Shown here piece after piece: positions 55,784 through 64,000 of a DNA stretch of 64,000 nt. The position numbers and the translations under genes are program-made. The DNA comes from Herbaspirillum sp. CF444 (GTDB taxonomy: Bacteria; Pseudomonadota; Gammaproteobacteria; Burkholderiales; Burkholderiaceae_D): NCBI RefSeq assembly GCF_000282135.1, contig NZ_AKJW01000030.1, forward strand, positions 1-64,000, written 5' to 3'. Positions within the stretch are counted from its first letter, which is position 1. Each line of letters starts with the position of its first letter. A model generated the notes under the pieces. It searched no databases. It saw only the letters and a program-made list of their open reading frames with translations, and was not told the origin of the DNA.

Positions 55784-56107
55784 TTAGCGCTGCAGGAACT
55801 CCAGTTTGTTCTTGGCGTCTTTCCATTCCTCGGCTTCTGCCAGGGGAGCCTTGGTCTTGGTGATGGAAGGCCAGTTGCGCGCCAGTTGCTCATTGAGCTT
55901 GATGAATTCTTGCTGATCGGCCGGGACGTCTTCTTCCGCATAGATCGCATTGACTGGGCATTCCGCAACGCAGACGGCGCAATCGATGCACTCGTCCGGA
56001 TCAATGGCGAGAAAATTCGGGCCTTCGCGGAAGCAATCAACCGGGCATACATCAACGCAGTCCGTATAACGGCAGCGGATGCAGGAGTCGGTCACAACGT
56101 GGGTCAT
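55784..56107 (-). CDS. fdxA: Seven-iron ferredoxin FdxA
   Basis: 107 residues with the FdxA layout: CIRCRYTDCVDVCPVDC for the 3Fe-4S and part of the 4Fe-4S cluster, then CIDCAVCVAECPVNAIYAEE, and a C-terminal extension ending WKDAKNKLEFLQR. Low-potential electron carrier in the cytosol. ATG 56107-56105. The gap of 190 bp to the reductase contains nothing recognisable, so the two may be an operon or two units. The partner relation is inference from neighbourhood. Confidence 0.94.
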   Translation of the reverse strand: MTHVVTDSCIRCRYTDCVDVCPVDCFREGPNFLAIDPDECIDCAVCVAECPVNAIYAEEDVPADQQEFIKLNEQLARNWPSITKTKAPLAEAEEWKDAKNKLEFLQR

Positions 56108-56420
56108 AACAGTCCTATCTGTAAAATTTCTTTAAAACCGATGTCAAACTCAGCCGGATTTAGTGGCAATATGGCGCGCAATATGTAGCGATTATGTAAC
56201 GGTCAATTTGCGCATGCATTGTTGCCGCAGCTTTTGTGCGGATCGGGAGCGCCTTTTTGAGGCGGCCTCGGCGCTAATTCGCTGCTTGCGCAACAATTCC
56301 TGGGTAACCGGCTGGAAAGCCTTGTATTTTAAGGCAATTCAACTTTTCTCACAAATGAGGCTTATACAGATTGCGTATAAGTAAATATGAAATATTCATT
56401 CGTCAAAGGACAGGTTTAAC
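56108..56420. other. 313-base divergent promoter region
   Basis: Lies between fdxA (left) and a binding-protein gene (right). It is AT-rich near 56320-56400, probably carrying the rightward promoter. No dyad, terminator or small gene stands out. Confidence 0.4.
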
Positions 56421-57653
56421 GTGTACGCCGGACAAACAAAAAGAAAAGTACGACTCGGCCGCCTGACCAGCCTTGCCGCTTTATGCCTGTTGACGCTCAC
56501 TACCATTGCGCAGGCGCAGAACATCCGCATCGGCGAGGTCAACAGCTACAGCGGCGTGCCGAAATCGAGCGAGTCATACCATAACGGTGCCGAACTGGCC
56601 GTGGCCGAAGTCAATGCCGCAGGCGGCGTGCTGGGCCGCAACATCGAATTGGTCTCGCGCAAAGACAGCGGCAATCCCGATGAAGCCGTCACACATGCCG
56701 AACAACTGCTTAAAACCGACCGGGTCGACGTCCTGAGCGGGTCCATGCTGTCGAACGTGGCGCTGGCCGTAGCGCGAGTCGCCGCTTCGGAAAAGAAACT
56801 GTTCCTGGTCGGGGACGCCTTGTCGGACGCGATCACGCTGGACAAGGGCAACCGCTATACCTTCCGCCTGCGCCCGTCGACTTACATGCAGGCCGCAATG
56901 CTCGCCGAAGCCGCCGCCAAGCTGCCGGGCCGTCGCTGGGCCATCATTGCGCCCAACTATGAATACGGCCAGAGCGCCGTCTCCAATTTCAAGCTGTTGC
57001 TGAAAGCACGTCGCCCCGACATCGAGTTCGTCGCCGAGCAATGGCCGGCCATGGGCAAGCTGAAGGCCGCCGATGCGGTGAGGGTGTTGCGCCAGGCGCG
57101 TCCGGATGCGATTTTCAACGTGACTTTCGGCGCCGACCTGCAAAGATTCGTGGAAGAGGGCAGCCGTCAGGGCTTGTTCGCGGACAGCACGGTGTTTTCG
57201 ATGTCGGCCGGCGAAGCGCTGGGCGATATGGCGGGGCAGTATGAAGCGGTACGGAACTGGGTGGTGCTGGGCTATCCCACCGACCAGATCACGACGTCCG
57301 AACATCAACGGTTTCGCGAGGCCTACCTGAAGCGCTACGGCGAGAAGCCGCATCAGGCGGCGATCTTCGGCTACAGCACCGTCATGGCGATTGTCTGCGG
57401 GATGAAGAAGGCCGGCTCGGTCGACTCGGACAAGCTCGTGACCGCCATGCGCGGACTGAACATGGAGTCGCCGGTGGGACCCATCGTATTCCGCGTCCAG
57501 GATCAGCAATCCAGCATGGGGGCTTTTATCGGCACGCTTGGTTACAAGGATGGGCGCAGTCCCTCCAGCGACTGGCGTTATCTGGACGGCACGCGCTACA
57601 TGCCTGACGAGACCTACATCAAGGGCCGTCGGCCGGCTTCGGCAATGCGGTGA
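56421..57653 (+). CDS. Periplasmic substrate-binding protein, branched-chain amino acid type
   Basis: 410 residues from GTG 56421 (AAAGGA about 11 nt upstream). Signal peptide about 12-33 ending AQA, then a Leu/Ile/Val-binding type I fold: RIGEVNSYSGVPKSSESYHN, AAGGVLGRNIELVSRKDSG, LSGSMLSNVALAVARVA and a C-terminal PVGPIVFRVQDQQSS strand. No transporter genes adjoin it; it is the second orphan of this type in 7 kb but only distantly similar to the 50124 gene. Ligand unknown. Confidence 0.9.
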   Translation: MYAGQTKRKVRLGRLTSLAALCLLTLTTIAQAQNIRIGEVNSYSGVPKSSESYHNGAELAVAEVNAAGGVLGRNIELVSRKDSGNPDEAVTHAEQLLKTDRVDVLSGSMLSNVALAVARVAASEKKLFLVGDALSDAITLDKGNRYTFRLRPSTYMQAAMLAEAAAKLPGRRWAIIAPNYEYGQSAVSNFKLLLKARRPDIEFVAEQWPAMGKLKAADAVRVLRQARPDAIFNVTFGADLQRFVEEGSRQGLFADSTVFSMSAGEALGDMAGQYEAVRNWVVLGYPTDQITTSEHQRFREAYLKRYGEKPHQAAIFGYSTVMAIVCGMKKAGSVDSDKLVTAMRGLNMESPVGPIVFRVQDQQSSMGAFIGTLGYKDGRSPSSDWRYLDGTRYMPDETYIKGRRPASAMR

Positions 57654-57766
57654 TCGTGTTTGTCGATAAACCATGCGCACAGGCGGGGCACCTTCGGCCT
57701 CATCCAAGGTAAGATAGTGCCCCTTGTCTCCTCTCTCGCACACATGGTGGTGCGTCGCCAGGTCCC

Positions 57767-58939
57767 ATGATTATTTCTTCCCTGCTCGATACCGATCTGT
57801 ACAAATTCACCATGATGCAGGTCGTGCTGCATCATTTCCCCGGTGCCCAGGTCGAGTACCGCTTCAAATGCCGCAACGACGATGTCGACCTGACTCCCTA
57901 CATCGACGAGATCAAGGCTGAAATCGCCGCGCTGTGCCGCCTGCGTTTCCAGGAGTCGGAGCTGGCCTACCTGCGCAGTTTCCGCTTCATCAAGAGCGAC
58001 TTCGTCGACTTTCTCGATCTCTTCCACCTCAACGAAAAATACATCAGCGTCACGCCGTCGCCCCTCAACAATGGCGAGATCGACATCCAGGTCAAAGGCC
58101 CGTGGCTGCACACCATCCTGTTCGAAGTGCCGGTGCTGGCCATCGTCAACGAAGTGTATTTCCGCGCCACGCAACGAGCGCCCGACTATGAAACCGGCCG
58201 CGCGCGCCTGCGCGACAAGATCGCGCTGCTGACCGACAACCCCCTGCTCGAAGGCTGCAAGATCGCCGACTACGGCACCCGTCGCCGCTTTTCGCGCAGC
58301 TGGCATGCGGAAGTGATCCTGGCGATGAAGGACAGCATGGGCAGTCATTTTGCCGGCACCTCCAACGTGCAGTTCGCCCTGCAGCACGACCTGACGCCGC
58401 TGGGAACCATGGCGCACGAGTATCTGCAAGCCTGCCAGGCGCTCGGTCCGCGTCTGCGCGATTCTCAGATCTACGGCTTTGAAATGTGGGCGCGGGAATA
58501 TCGCGGCGACCTCGGCATCGCCTTGTCGGACGTGTATGGCATGGATGCGTTCTTGCGCGATTTCGATATGTATTTCTGCAAGCTGTTCGACGGCGCGCGC
58601 CATGATTCCGGCGACCCGTTCGAATGGGGCGAGCGCTTGCTGGAGCACTACAACAACAACCGCGTCGACGCCAAGAGCAAGGTGCTGGTGTTCTCGGACG
58701 GCCTCGATTTCGACAAGGTGGTGTCGCTGTATCTGCGCTTCAAGGATCGCGCCAAGGTGGCCTTCGGCGTCGGCACCAACCTGACCAACGACCTCGGTTA
58801 CACGCCGCTGCAGGTGGTCATGAAAATGGTGCGCTGTAACGGCCAGCCGGTCGCCAAATTGTCCGATACGCCGGCCAAGAACATGTGCGATGACGAAGCT
58901 TACGTGAAGTATTTGCGGCAGGTGTTCGAGATCAAGTAA
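57767..58939 (+). CDS. pncB: Nicotinate phosphoribosyltransferase
   Basis: 390 residues. Family opening [14 protein letters not shown], active-site GTRRRFSR (about 170-177) and the autophosphorylated histidine H217 in GTMAHEYL, followed by [13 protein letters not shown] and [14 protein letters not shown]. It makes nicotinate mononucleotide from nicotinate, PRPP and ATP in NAD salvage. Stand-alone rightward gene, 113 bp after the binding protein. Confidence 0.96.
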   Translation: MIISSLLDTDLYKFTMMQVVLHHFPGAQVEYRFKCRNDDVDLTPYIDEIKAEIAALCRLRFQESELAYLRSFRFIKSDFVDFLDLFHLNEKYISVTPSPLNNGEIDIQVKGPWLHTILFEVPVLAIVNEVYFRATQRAPDYETGRARLRDKIALLTDNPLLEGCKIADYGTRRRFSRSWHAEVILAMKDSMGSHFAGTSNVQFALQHDLTPLGTMAHEYLQACQALGPRLRDSQIYGFEMWAREYRGDLGIALSDVYGMDAFLRDFDMYFCKLFDGARHDSGDPFEWGERLLEHYNNNRVDAKSKVLVFSDGLDFDKVVSLYLRFKDRAKVAFGVGTNLTNDLGYTPLQVVMKMVRCNGQPVAKLSDTPAKNMCDDEAYVKYLRQVFEIK

Positions 58940-59097
58940 TGGCGTGCCGCAGGCGCGGTTTTACAAGAAAATTGCGCGAGTTGAAATATTTTAAAGCAAG
59001 CCGATTCCGGCCAGCCGGGCCGGTCTTGCTGGTATAGTGTGCCCTCGACCGATCCGGATTTTCTTGAACGGTTTTTCCCGATTCCACAGGGCCAAAA

Positions 59098-60519
59098 TTG
59101 CATAAAAAACTCCTCACAACCTCGGCCTCTCTGGCCCTTGCCTTACTGCTTCCGAATCTGGCTTTCGCGGCTGATCTTGACGGCAGTACCTTGTCTGCGT
59201 TGTGGGGCATTCCCTTCATTGGCTTGCTGTTGTCGATTGCTCTCGGACCGTTGCTGTTCGAGCATTTTTGGCATCATCACTATGGCAAGATCGCGATTGC
59301 ATGGGGGCTGGCTTTCCTGTTGCCTTTTGCCGTCGTGTTCGGCGGATATGCCGCGGCGGCAGGGACGGTGCATGCCTTGCTGGCGGAATACATTCCCTTC
59401 ATCGCCTTGCTGACTGCCTTGTTCGTGGTGGCCGGCGGCATCTGCGTGCGCGGTAATCTGCACGGCACGCCGGCGCTCAATACCGGCTTGCTTGCGTTGG
59501 GTACCGTGCTGGCCAGTTTCATGGGGACGACCGGGGCGTCGATGCTGCTGATTCGTCCGCTGATCCGCGCCAACGACAACCGCAAGCATGCCGTGCACAT
59601 CGTCGTGTTCTTCATCTTCCTCGTGGCCAATGCAGGCGGTTCGCTGACGCCGTTGGGCGATCCGCCGCTGTTCCTCGGCTTCCTGAAAGGCGTGGATTTC
59701 TTCTGGACCATGCAGCACATCTTCCCGGAGACGCTGTTCGTCTGCGTCTCCTTGCTGGCGATCTTTTATCTGCTCGACAGGCACTACTATCGGAACAAGG
59801 AAGAAGAGTTGCCGCCGGCGCTCGATCCGACCCCGGATTCGCGCATCCGCTTCGAAGGCAAGATCAATTTCGTCTTGCTGTTGGCGGTCATCGGCCTGGT
59901 CCTCATGAGCGGCTTTTGGAAGCCGGACGTGGAGTTCTCCGTCATGGGAACGCCGGTCGAACTGCAAAACCTCTTGCGCGACGTAGCGCTGGTGGCGGTG
60001 ATATTGATTTCGTTGTGGATCACGCCGAAGTCGGCGCGGGCAGGCAATGATTTTGCCTGGGGACCGATTGCCGAAGTGGCGAAATTGTTTGCCGGGATTT
60101 TCATCACCATCATTCCCGTCATCGCCATGCTCAAGGCCGGCGAGGCGGGAGCTTTTGGTGCGGTGGTGCGCGCGGTGACGGGTGCCGACGGTCAGCCGGT
60201 CGATGCGATGTATTTCTGGATCACCGGCGTGTTGTCGTCCTTCCTCGACAATGCGCCGACTTATCTGGTCTTCTTCAATACCGCATCGGGCGACGCCAAG
60301 ACGCTGATGACGACGCTGTCGTCGACCCTGGCGGCGATCTCGGCGGGCGCCGTGTTCATGGGTGCCAACAGCTACATCGGCAATGCGCCCAACATGATGG
60401 TCAAGGCGATTGCGGAGGATCGCGGCATCAAGATGCCTTCGTTCTTCGGCTATATGCTCTGGTCGCTGGTGATCCTGATGCCGCTGTTCATAGTGATGAC
60501 CTTCATCTTCTTTGTTTAA
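59098..60519 (+). CDS. Ion-transporter superfamily antiporter (NhaD/CitMHS-like)
   Basis: 473 residues with an N-terminal cleavable-looking leader (ending AFA at about 24) and about eleven further helices. The conserved GGSLTPLGDPPLFLGF re-entrant segment and the DNAPTYLVFFN/GNAPNMMVKAI pair mark the arsenite/sodium-antiporter (IT) superfamily, which includes NhaD Na+/H+ antiporters. The start is TTG 59098, the only start compatible with the leader; ACAGGG lies about 10 nt upstream. It precedes the 2-hydroxyacid dehydrogenase by 18 bp, so the two are probably one operon. Confidence 0.85.
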   Translation: MHKKLLTTSASLALALLLPNLAFAADLDGSTLSALWGIPFIGLLLSIALGPLLFEHFWHHHYGKIAIAWGLAFLLPFAVVFGGYAAAAGTVHALLAEYIPFIALLTALFVVAGGICVRGNLHGTPALNTGLLALGTVLASFMGTTGASMLLIRPLIRANDNRKHAVHIVVFFIFLVANAGGSLTPLGDPPLFLGFLKGVDFFWTMQHIFPETLFVCVSLLAIFYLLDRHYYRNKEEELPPALDPTPDSRIRFEGKINFVLLLAVIGLVLMSGFWKPDVEFSVMGTPVELQNLLRDVALVAVILISLWITPKSARAGNDFAWGPIAEVAKLFAGIFITIIPVIAMLKAGEAGAFGAVVRAVTGADGQPVDAMYFWITGVLSSFLDNAPTYLVFFNTASGDAKTLMTTLSSTLAAISAGAVFMGANSYIGNAPNMMVKAIAEDRGIKMPSFFGYMLWSLVILMPLFIVMTFIFFV

Positions 60520-60537
60520 CGATAAAAAGAGACAAGC

Positions 60538-61521
60538 ATGAAACCTAAGATTTTCGTGGCCCGCGCGGTGTTTCCCGAAGTGCTGGAGCGCTTGGCGCAA
60601 CATTTCGAGGTCGAATCGAACCAGGAAGACCGCATCTTCACCGCCGACGAGCTGCTGGAAAAAGTGCGCGGCAAAGACGGCTTGTTCTCCACGCCCAGCG
60701 AGCCGGTGACTGCCGCCTTGTTCGCCGCCAATCCACAGTTGAAGGCGGTTTGCAACATGGCCGTCGGCTACAACAACATCGACGTGGCGGCCGCGACCAA
60801 TGCCGGCGTGCAGGCTACGAATACGCCCGACGTGCTCAACGAAACCACCGCCGATTTCGGTTGGGCGCTGTTGATGGCGACCGCGCGTCGCGTGACCGAA
60901 TCGGAGCACTGGCTGCGTGCCGGTCATTGGAAGAAGTGGAGCTACGACAGCTTCACCGGTCCCGACGTGCACGGCTCGACGCTGGGCATCATCGGCATGG
61001 GACGGATCGGTCAGGCGATTGCCCGCCGTTCCATGGGTTTCGACATGAACGTGATTTATCACAACCGTTCGCCGCTGTCGCCGGAGCTGGAGGCGCGCGC
61101 CAATAACGCCCGTTACGTCGGCAAGGAAGAACTGCTGCGCACGGCGGATCACGTGATCCTCGTGTTGCCGTATTCGAAAGAATCTCACCACACCATCAAG
61201 GCCGCCGACATCGCCTTGATGAAACCGCAGGCGACGCTGATCAATCTGGCGCGCGGCGGCATTGTCGACGACGCGGCGCTGATCGCGGCCTTGCGCGACA
61301 GGAAAATTGCTGCGGCCGGGCTGGACGTGTTTGAAAACGAACCGGCTTTCCATCCGGATTTCCTCGGTTTGTCGAACGTGGTGCTGACGCCGCATATCGC
61401 CAGCGCCTCGACGCCGACCCGGCTGGCGATGGCCAATTGCGCTGCCGATAACCTGATTGCCGCTTTGTCGGGCCAGGTGCCGCCAAACCTCCTGAATCGC
61501 GATGTGCGGCCGAAACAATGA
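60538..61521 (+). CDS. D-2-hydroxyacid dehydrogenase (glyoxylate/hydroxypyruvate reductase type)
   Basis: 327 residues. NAD(P)-binding GIIGMGRIGQAIARR (about 150-164), catalytic Arg in LINLARGGIVDD, Glu in DVFENEPAFHP and His in VVLTPHIASAS, the classic Arg-Glu-His triad. GhrB/D-glycerate dehydrogenase-like. Likely reduces glyoxylate or hydroxypyruvate in the cytosol. AAAAAGAGA ribosome site. A strong bidirectional terminator follows. Confidence 0.93.
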   Translation: MKPKIFVARAVFPEVLERLAQHFEVESNQEDRIFTADELLEKVRGKDGLFSTPSEPVTAALFAANPQLKAVCNMAVGYNNIDVAAATNAGVQATNTPDVLNETTADFGWALLMATARRVTESEHWLRAGHWKKWSYDSFTGPDVHGSTLGIIGMGRIGQAIARRSMGFDMNVIYHNRSPLSPELEARANNARYVGKEELLRTADHVILVLPYSKESHHTIKAADIALMKPQATLINLARGGIVDDAALIAALRDRKIAAAGLDVFENEPAFHPDFLGLSNVVLTPHIASASTPTRLAMANCAADNLIAALSGQVPPNLLNRDVRPKQ

Positions 61522-61540
61522 GGCATATTGCTGTTTGAGC

Positions 61541-61572
61541 AATAAAAAACCCGCCGAGGCGGGTTTTTTATT
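61541..61572. terminator. Bidirectional intrinsic terminator
   Basis: AATAAAAAACCCGC (61541-61554) and GCGGGTTTTTTATT (61559-61572) form a perfect 14-bp arm pair around CGAG. It separates the dehydrogenase from the convergent acyl-CoA-binding gene and has T-runs both ways. Confidence 0.9.
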
Positions 61573-61593
61573 GTGCTTGTCCTGACCTGGCGT

Positions 61594-61848
61594 TCAATCT
61601 TTCAGGTCGGCGATCAGGTCGATGTACTGCTGTTGCGCTTCTTCCTGCGGCAGGCCTTTGATGGCGGCCCATGCATCCCACTTGGCGCGCGCGACGAAAT
61701 CGGTCATGCCGGGGCGCTCGCCTTGCACGTCGCCGCTGCTGCCTTGCTTGTACAGGCCGTACATCTTCAGCAGCGTCATGTTGTCGGGGCGTTCCGACAG
61801 ATTCTTGGACTCCGCCACGGTTTGCTCAAATTGTTCCTGCAGACTCAT
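61594..61848 (-). CDS. Acyl-CoA-binding protein
   Basis: 84 residues, the full ACBP four-helix length. Conserved elements: LKMYGLYKQGSSGDV (ligand-contact Tyr and Lys), RPGMTDFVARAKWDAWAAIK and EEAQQQYIDLI. ACBPs bind long-chain acyl-CoA esters with high affinity and are common in eukaryotes but patchy in bacteria, mostly betaproteobacteria and myxobacteria. ATG 61848 has AAGGAGAAG. Downstream of the FKBP gene on the same strand, 36 bp apart. Confidence 0.94.
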   Translation of the reverse strand: MSLQEQFEQTVAESKNLSERPDNMTLLKMYGLYKQGSSGDVQGERPGMTDFVARAKWDAWAAIKGLPQEEAQQQYIDLIADLKD

Positions 61849-61884
61849 CGTCTTCTCCTTGAATGGATACCAGGCTAAACGGAC

Positions 61885-62241
61885 TCAGACAGCCAGCAGT
61901 TCGACTTCGAAAATCAGCGTGGCGTTCGGCGGAATCACGCCGCCGGCGCCGCGTGCGCCATAGCCCAGCGAGGCCGGAATGATCAGTTTGCGGACGCCGC
62001 CGACCTTCATGCCCTGGACGCCTTCGTCCCAGCCCTTGATCACATGGCCTGCACCCAAAGGGAACGCAAATGGATCGTTGCGGTCTTTACTGGAGTCAAA
62101 TTTGCTGCCGGCGCTGCCATCCGGATTTTGCAACCAGCCGGTGTAGTGCACGCTGACATGATTCCCGGCCTTGGCTTCGTCGCCTGTGCCAACCTGGATT
62201 TCTTCGTATTGCAGTCCAGAGGAGGTAGCGATAGTGGACAT
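61885..62241 (-). CDS. FKBP-type peptidyl-prolyl isomerase
   Basis: 118 residues, one FKBP domain: VSVHYTGWLQNPDGSAGSKF, FAFPLGAGHVIKGWDEGVQG, RKLIIPASLGYGARG and PNATLIFEVELL. No signal peptide, so cytosolic. Start ATG 62241 (AAGGGAAAAA) chosen over an upstream frame start at 62283. It catalyses cis/trans proline isomerisation. It leads a two-gene unit with the acyl-CoA-binding protein. Confidence 0.95.
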   Translation of the reverse strand: MSTIATSSGLQYEEIQVGTGDEAKAGNHVSVHYTGWLQNPDGSAGSKFDSSKDRNDPFAFPLGAGHVIKGWDEGVQGMKVGGVRKLIIPASLGYGARGAGGVIPPNATLIFEVELLAV

Positions 62242-62405
62242 TTTTTCCCTTTCAAAGTATATGTTCATGCCGTTTGTCGGCAATTGATTAGTTGATTTTT
62301 AGCCGCGCGTCCGGGAGGCAGGAGCACTGAAAGGCCCTGTTTCCCTGTGTCTTGCGCATCTGCATGCTGCGTTACTGAACGGGGTTGGTCGCAGTGTAAA
62401 CCAAA

Positions 62406-62459
62406 ACATAATGTTCAACACCTCTCGTGTCAGCCGAATCGGCATCAGAGGCGTTATGT
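62406..62459. repeat. Nested inverted repeats upstream of the beta-propeller gene
   Basis: Three concentric arm pairs: ACATAA (62406-62411)/TTATGT (62454-62459), CCTCT (62421-62425)/AGAGG (62447-62451) and GCCGA (62433-62437)/TCGGC (62439-62443). Transcribed, they would fold as one branched-free hairpin with internal loops. It lies 68 bp before the beta-propeller start; it might be a leader structure or a protein-binding dyad. Confidence 0.4.
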
Positions 62460-62526
62460 GCCCTGGGGCGTGCTTTTTCGGATGTTATGCACGATAAGAT
62501 CGCAAATTTTTAAGTAAAGTTTCTTC

Positions 62527-63528
62527 ATGTTGCATAGTTTTGCCCGGCTTTTCCGGATTTCCCGGCTTTTCCCATTGGTGCTGTCGCTGGGCGTGCTGCT
62601 TGCCGCTCCGGCGTACGCGAATGTTGCGAATGTCGTCGTCGTGCTCAATTCCGGCGATGCGACCGTGACCCTGCTGGATCAGTCCACTTACAAGGAAATC
62701 AACACCTTCTCCGTCGGCAAGGAGCCACACCATCTGATGGCGACCCCGGACAACAAGTCCCTGATCGTCGCCAGCGCCACCGGCAACCAGCTGATTTTCC
62801 TCGATCCGAAGACCGGCGAGATCCAGCGCCAGTTGCGCGGCATCATCGATCCGTATCAGATCGGCTTCTCGCCTGACCAAAAATGGTTTGTCGCCAACGG
62901 CCTGCGCCTGGACCGCGTCGATGTCTATCGCTACGACGGCCGCGACCTGGAACTGGCCAAGCGGGTGCGCCTGGCCAAGACGCCAAGCCATATCGCTTTC
63001 GACGCCGCCAGCACCACCGCTTTCATCACCCAGCAGGGCAGCAACGAAATCAGCGCCATCGACCTGGCGACCCAGCAGGTCAAATGGACCATGCCGGTAG
63101 GCAAATTGCCTGCCGGTATTTTCATGACGCCGGACAACAAGTACCTGCTGGTCGGCATCATGGGCAAGGACTACGTGCAGGTCATCGACTGGCGCACGCA
63201 AAAGACCGTCAAGACGATCCGTACCGGCGAGGGTGCGCACAATTTCCGCGCGCATGGCGACAAGCGTTATGTTTATGTCTCCAACCGCGTTTCCAACACG
63301 ATCAACATCATTGACCTGCAGACGCTGGAAAACGTCGGCAACATCCAGGTTCCGGGCGGCCCCGATTGCATGGAGATCACCGACGACGGCAAGACCATGT
63401 GGGTCACGCTGCGCTGGATCAAGAAAGTGGCGGTCATCGACCTTGCCAGCAAGAAGGTCATGAAGGTCATTCCGGTCGGCCGCTCGCCGCACGGGATCTA
63501 TTTCTTCAATCGGGCTCCCGACCTCTGA
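62527..63528 (+). CDS. Exported YVTN/cytochrome-D1-like beta-propeller protein
   Basis: 333 residues with a signal peptide (about 10-31, ending AYA). The rest is a seven-bladed propeller of YVTN-type repeats: VVVLNSGDATVTLLDQSTYK, SNEISAIDLATQQVKWTM, SNTINIIDLQTLENVGNI. No haem Cys motif. Its stop overlaps the ATG of a polysaccharide deacetylase gene (TGATG), implying co-translation. Related to but shorter than the 12431 propeller and without its C-terminal domain. Function unknown; likely a periplasmic partner or scaffold. Confidence 0.85.
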   Translation: MLHSFARLFRISRLFPLVLSLGVLLAAPAYANVANVVVVLNSGDATVTLLDQSTYKEINTFSVGKEPHHLMATPDNKSLIVASATGNQLIFLDPKTGEIQRQLRGIIDPYQIGFSPDQKWFVANGLRLDRVDVYRYDGRDLELAKRVRLAKTPSHIAFDAASTTAFITQQGSNEISAIDLATQQVKWTMPVGKLPAGIFMTPDNKYLLVGIMGKDYVQVIDWRTQKTVKTIRTGEGAHNFRAHGDKRYVYVSNRVSNTINIIDLQTLENVGNIQVPGGPDCMEITDDGKTMWVTLRWIKKVAVIDLASKKVMKVIPVGRSPHGIYFFNRAPDL

Positions 63529-64000
63529 TGCGGACGCCGTTGCCAGCCAGATCGTCTCGCCTGCGCAAGATTGCGGTTTTGGCAGCTACTGCCGCCGTAA
63601 CCGCAGCAATCTGGCCGGCGCAGGCGGCGACCGATACTGCCGCTTCCTGCAAGGGGACGATTTACCTGACCTTCGACACCGGCAGCCAGTCCCAGGCGGA
63701 TTACATCGCCCGGACGCTCAACAAGCACCACATCAAGGCGACCTTCTTCCTCGCCAACGAAAAAACCATACACGGCGACTACACGCTGGATCCGGCCTGG
63801 GCGCCGTATTGGAAAGCCCGGGTAGCCGAGGGACATGCCTTCGGCACGCATACCTTCGATCACGTCTACGTCCAGCGCGACTTGCCCGACGGCCGTATCG
63901 AAGTCAAACCGCAATTCGGCGCGCAAGCCGGCAAGAAAGAGGTCTGGACTGCCGCGCAGTATTGCAGCGAGTTGCAACGCGTGGCCGATCGCTTCACCGA
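63528..64000 (+). CDS. Exported polysaccharide deacetylase (NodB-type), 5' part
   Basis: The frame is open to the window end (157 codons visible), so the gene is truncated here. A signal peptide (about 13-36, ending AQA) is followed by the NodB domain: IYLTFDTGSQSQ with the metal Asp pair region, KATFFLANE, and H-T-F-D-H, the two-His metal-binding motif. Such enzymes remove acetyl groups from GlcNAc polymers or peptidoglycan. ATG 63528 overlaps the preceding stop. The partner propeller suggests a cell-envelope glycan role, which is inference. Confidence 0.85.
   Translation, partial: MRTPLPARSSRLRKIAVLAATAAVTAAIWPAQAATDTAASCKGTIYLTFDTGSQSQADYIARTLNKHHIKATFFLANEKTIHGDYTLDPAWAPYWKARVAEGHAFGTHTFDHVYVQRDLPDGRIEVKPQFGAQAGKKEVWTAAQYCSELQRVADRFT

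Noticed and set aside
59143-61542. Leftward open frame of 799 codons
   Set aside because: It is antisense to the antiporter and dehydrogenase genes, His/Arg/Gln-rich, and has no family resemblance; long antisense frames are expected in GC-rich coding DNA.

Overview
The window is about 64 kb of compact, GC-rich chromosome from a Gram-negative betaproteobacterium of the Burkholderiales, most likely Oxalobacteraceae and Herbaspirillum-like. The assignment is inferred from gene content: a DUF1841 protein, a Gcr/SpecificRecomb-type membrane protein, a Cys-type intracellular PHB depolymerase, CydP and CydX small oxidase subunits, an FdxA/ferredoxin-NADP reductase pair, and codon and protein style. 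I see no tRNA, rRNA, CRISPR array, insertion sequence or prophage. It reads as core chromosome with several metal and redox stress modules.

Layout. 1-5.0 kb: the end of a LysR gene, then a leftward cytochrome bd operon led by its own GbsR/MarR regulator (regulator, cydP, cydA, cydB, cydX, a DUF2867-like gene), with a perfect 18-bp palindrome in front. 5.2-6.9 kb: a TPR plus GT9-like fusion. 6.9-13.9 kb: a CusRS/HprRS-type two-component system divergent from a periplasmic methionine-sulfoxide repair operon (msrP, msrQ, exported msrA), followed by a DUF305 gene and a beta-propeller gene. The same dyad TGACAAATTTGTCA lies in front of both rightward units, which suggests one regulon. 13.9-25.2 kb: a GGDEF/EAL protein, two TetR regulators, small membrane proteins, an XRE regulator, a YjgN/M48 peptidase pair and a bactofilin. 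25.6-28.3 kb: purU and an acyl-CoA ligase.

28.3-43.5 kb is a metal-handling block. It holds a leftward periplasmic copper operon (His/Cys-rich secreted protein, outer-membrane efflux lipoprotein, Tat-exported multicopper oxidase, cupredoxin, CusF-like protein), a CadR/CadA pair, and a copA-cueR operon divergent from copZ. The cadA, copA and copZ promoters show the long spacers typical of MerR-family control. Between them lies an unusual divergent pair: a citrate synthase homologue with an N-terminal HTH and a type III CoA-transferase of atypical domain order, sharing a 9+9 bp inverted repeat.

43.5-64 kb: a VWA protein and MoxR ATPase interrupted by a GNAT gene, the SpecificRecomb membrane protein, two small c-type cytochromes, DUF1841, two orphan branched-chain-amino-acid-type binding proteins, an rsxB-nth pair, PHB depolymerase, the ferredoxin reductase and ferredoxin, pncB, an ion-transporter-family antiporter, a 2-hydroxyacid dehydrogenase, acyl-CoA-binding protein, an FKBP, and finally a secreted beta-propeller gene overlapping a polysaccharide deacetylase that runs off the end. 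Strong intrinsic terminators separate many convergent pairs.

The least explained signals are the HTH-citrate synthase/CoA-transferase locus, the shared CusR-like boxes joining methionine-sulfoxide repair to DUF305 and beta-propeller genes, and several unnamed small or membrane proteins.
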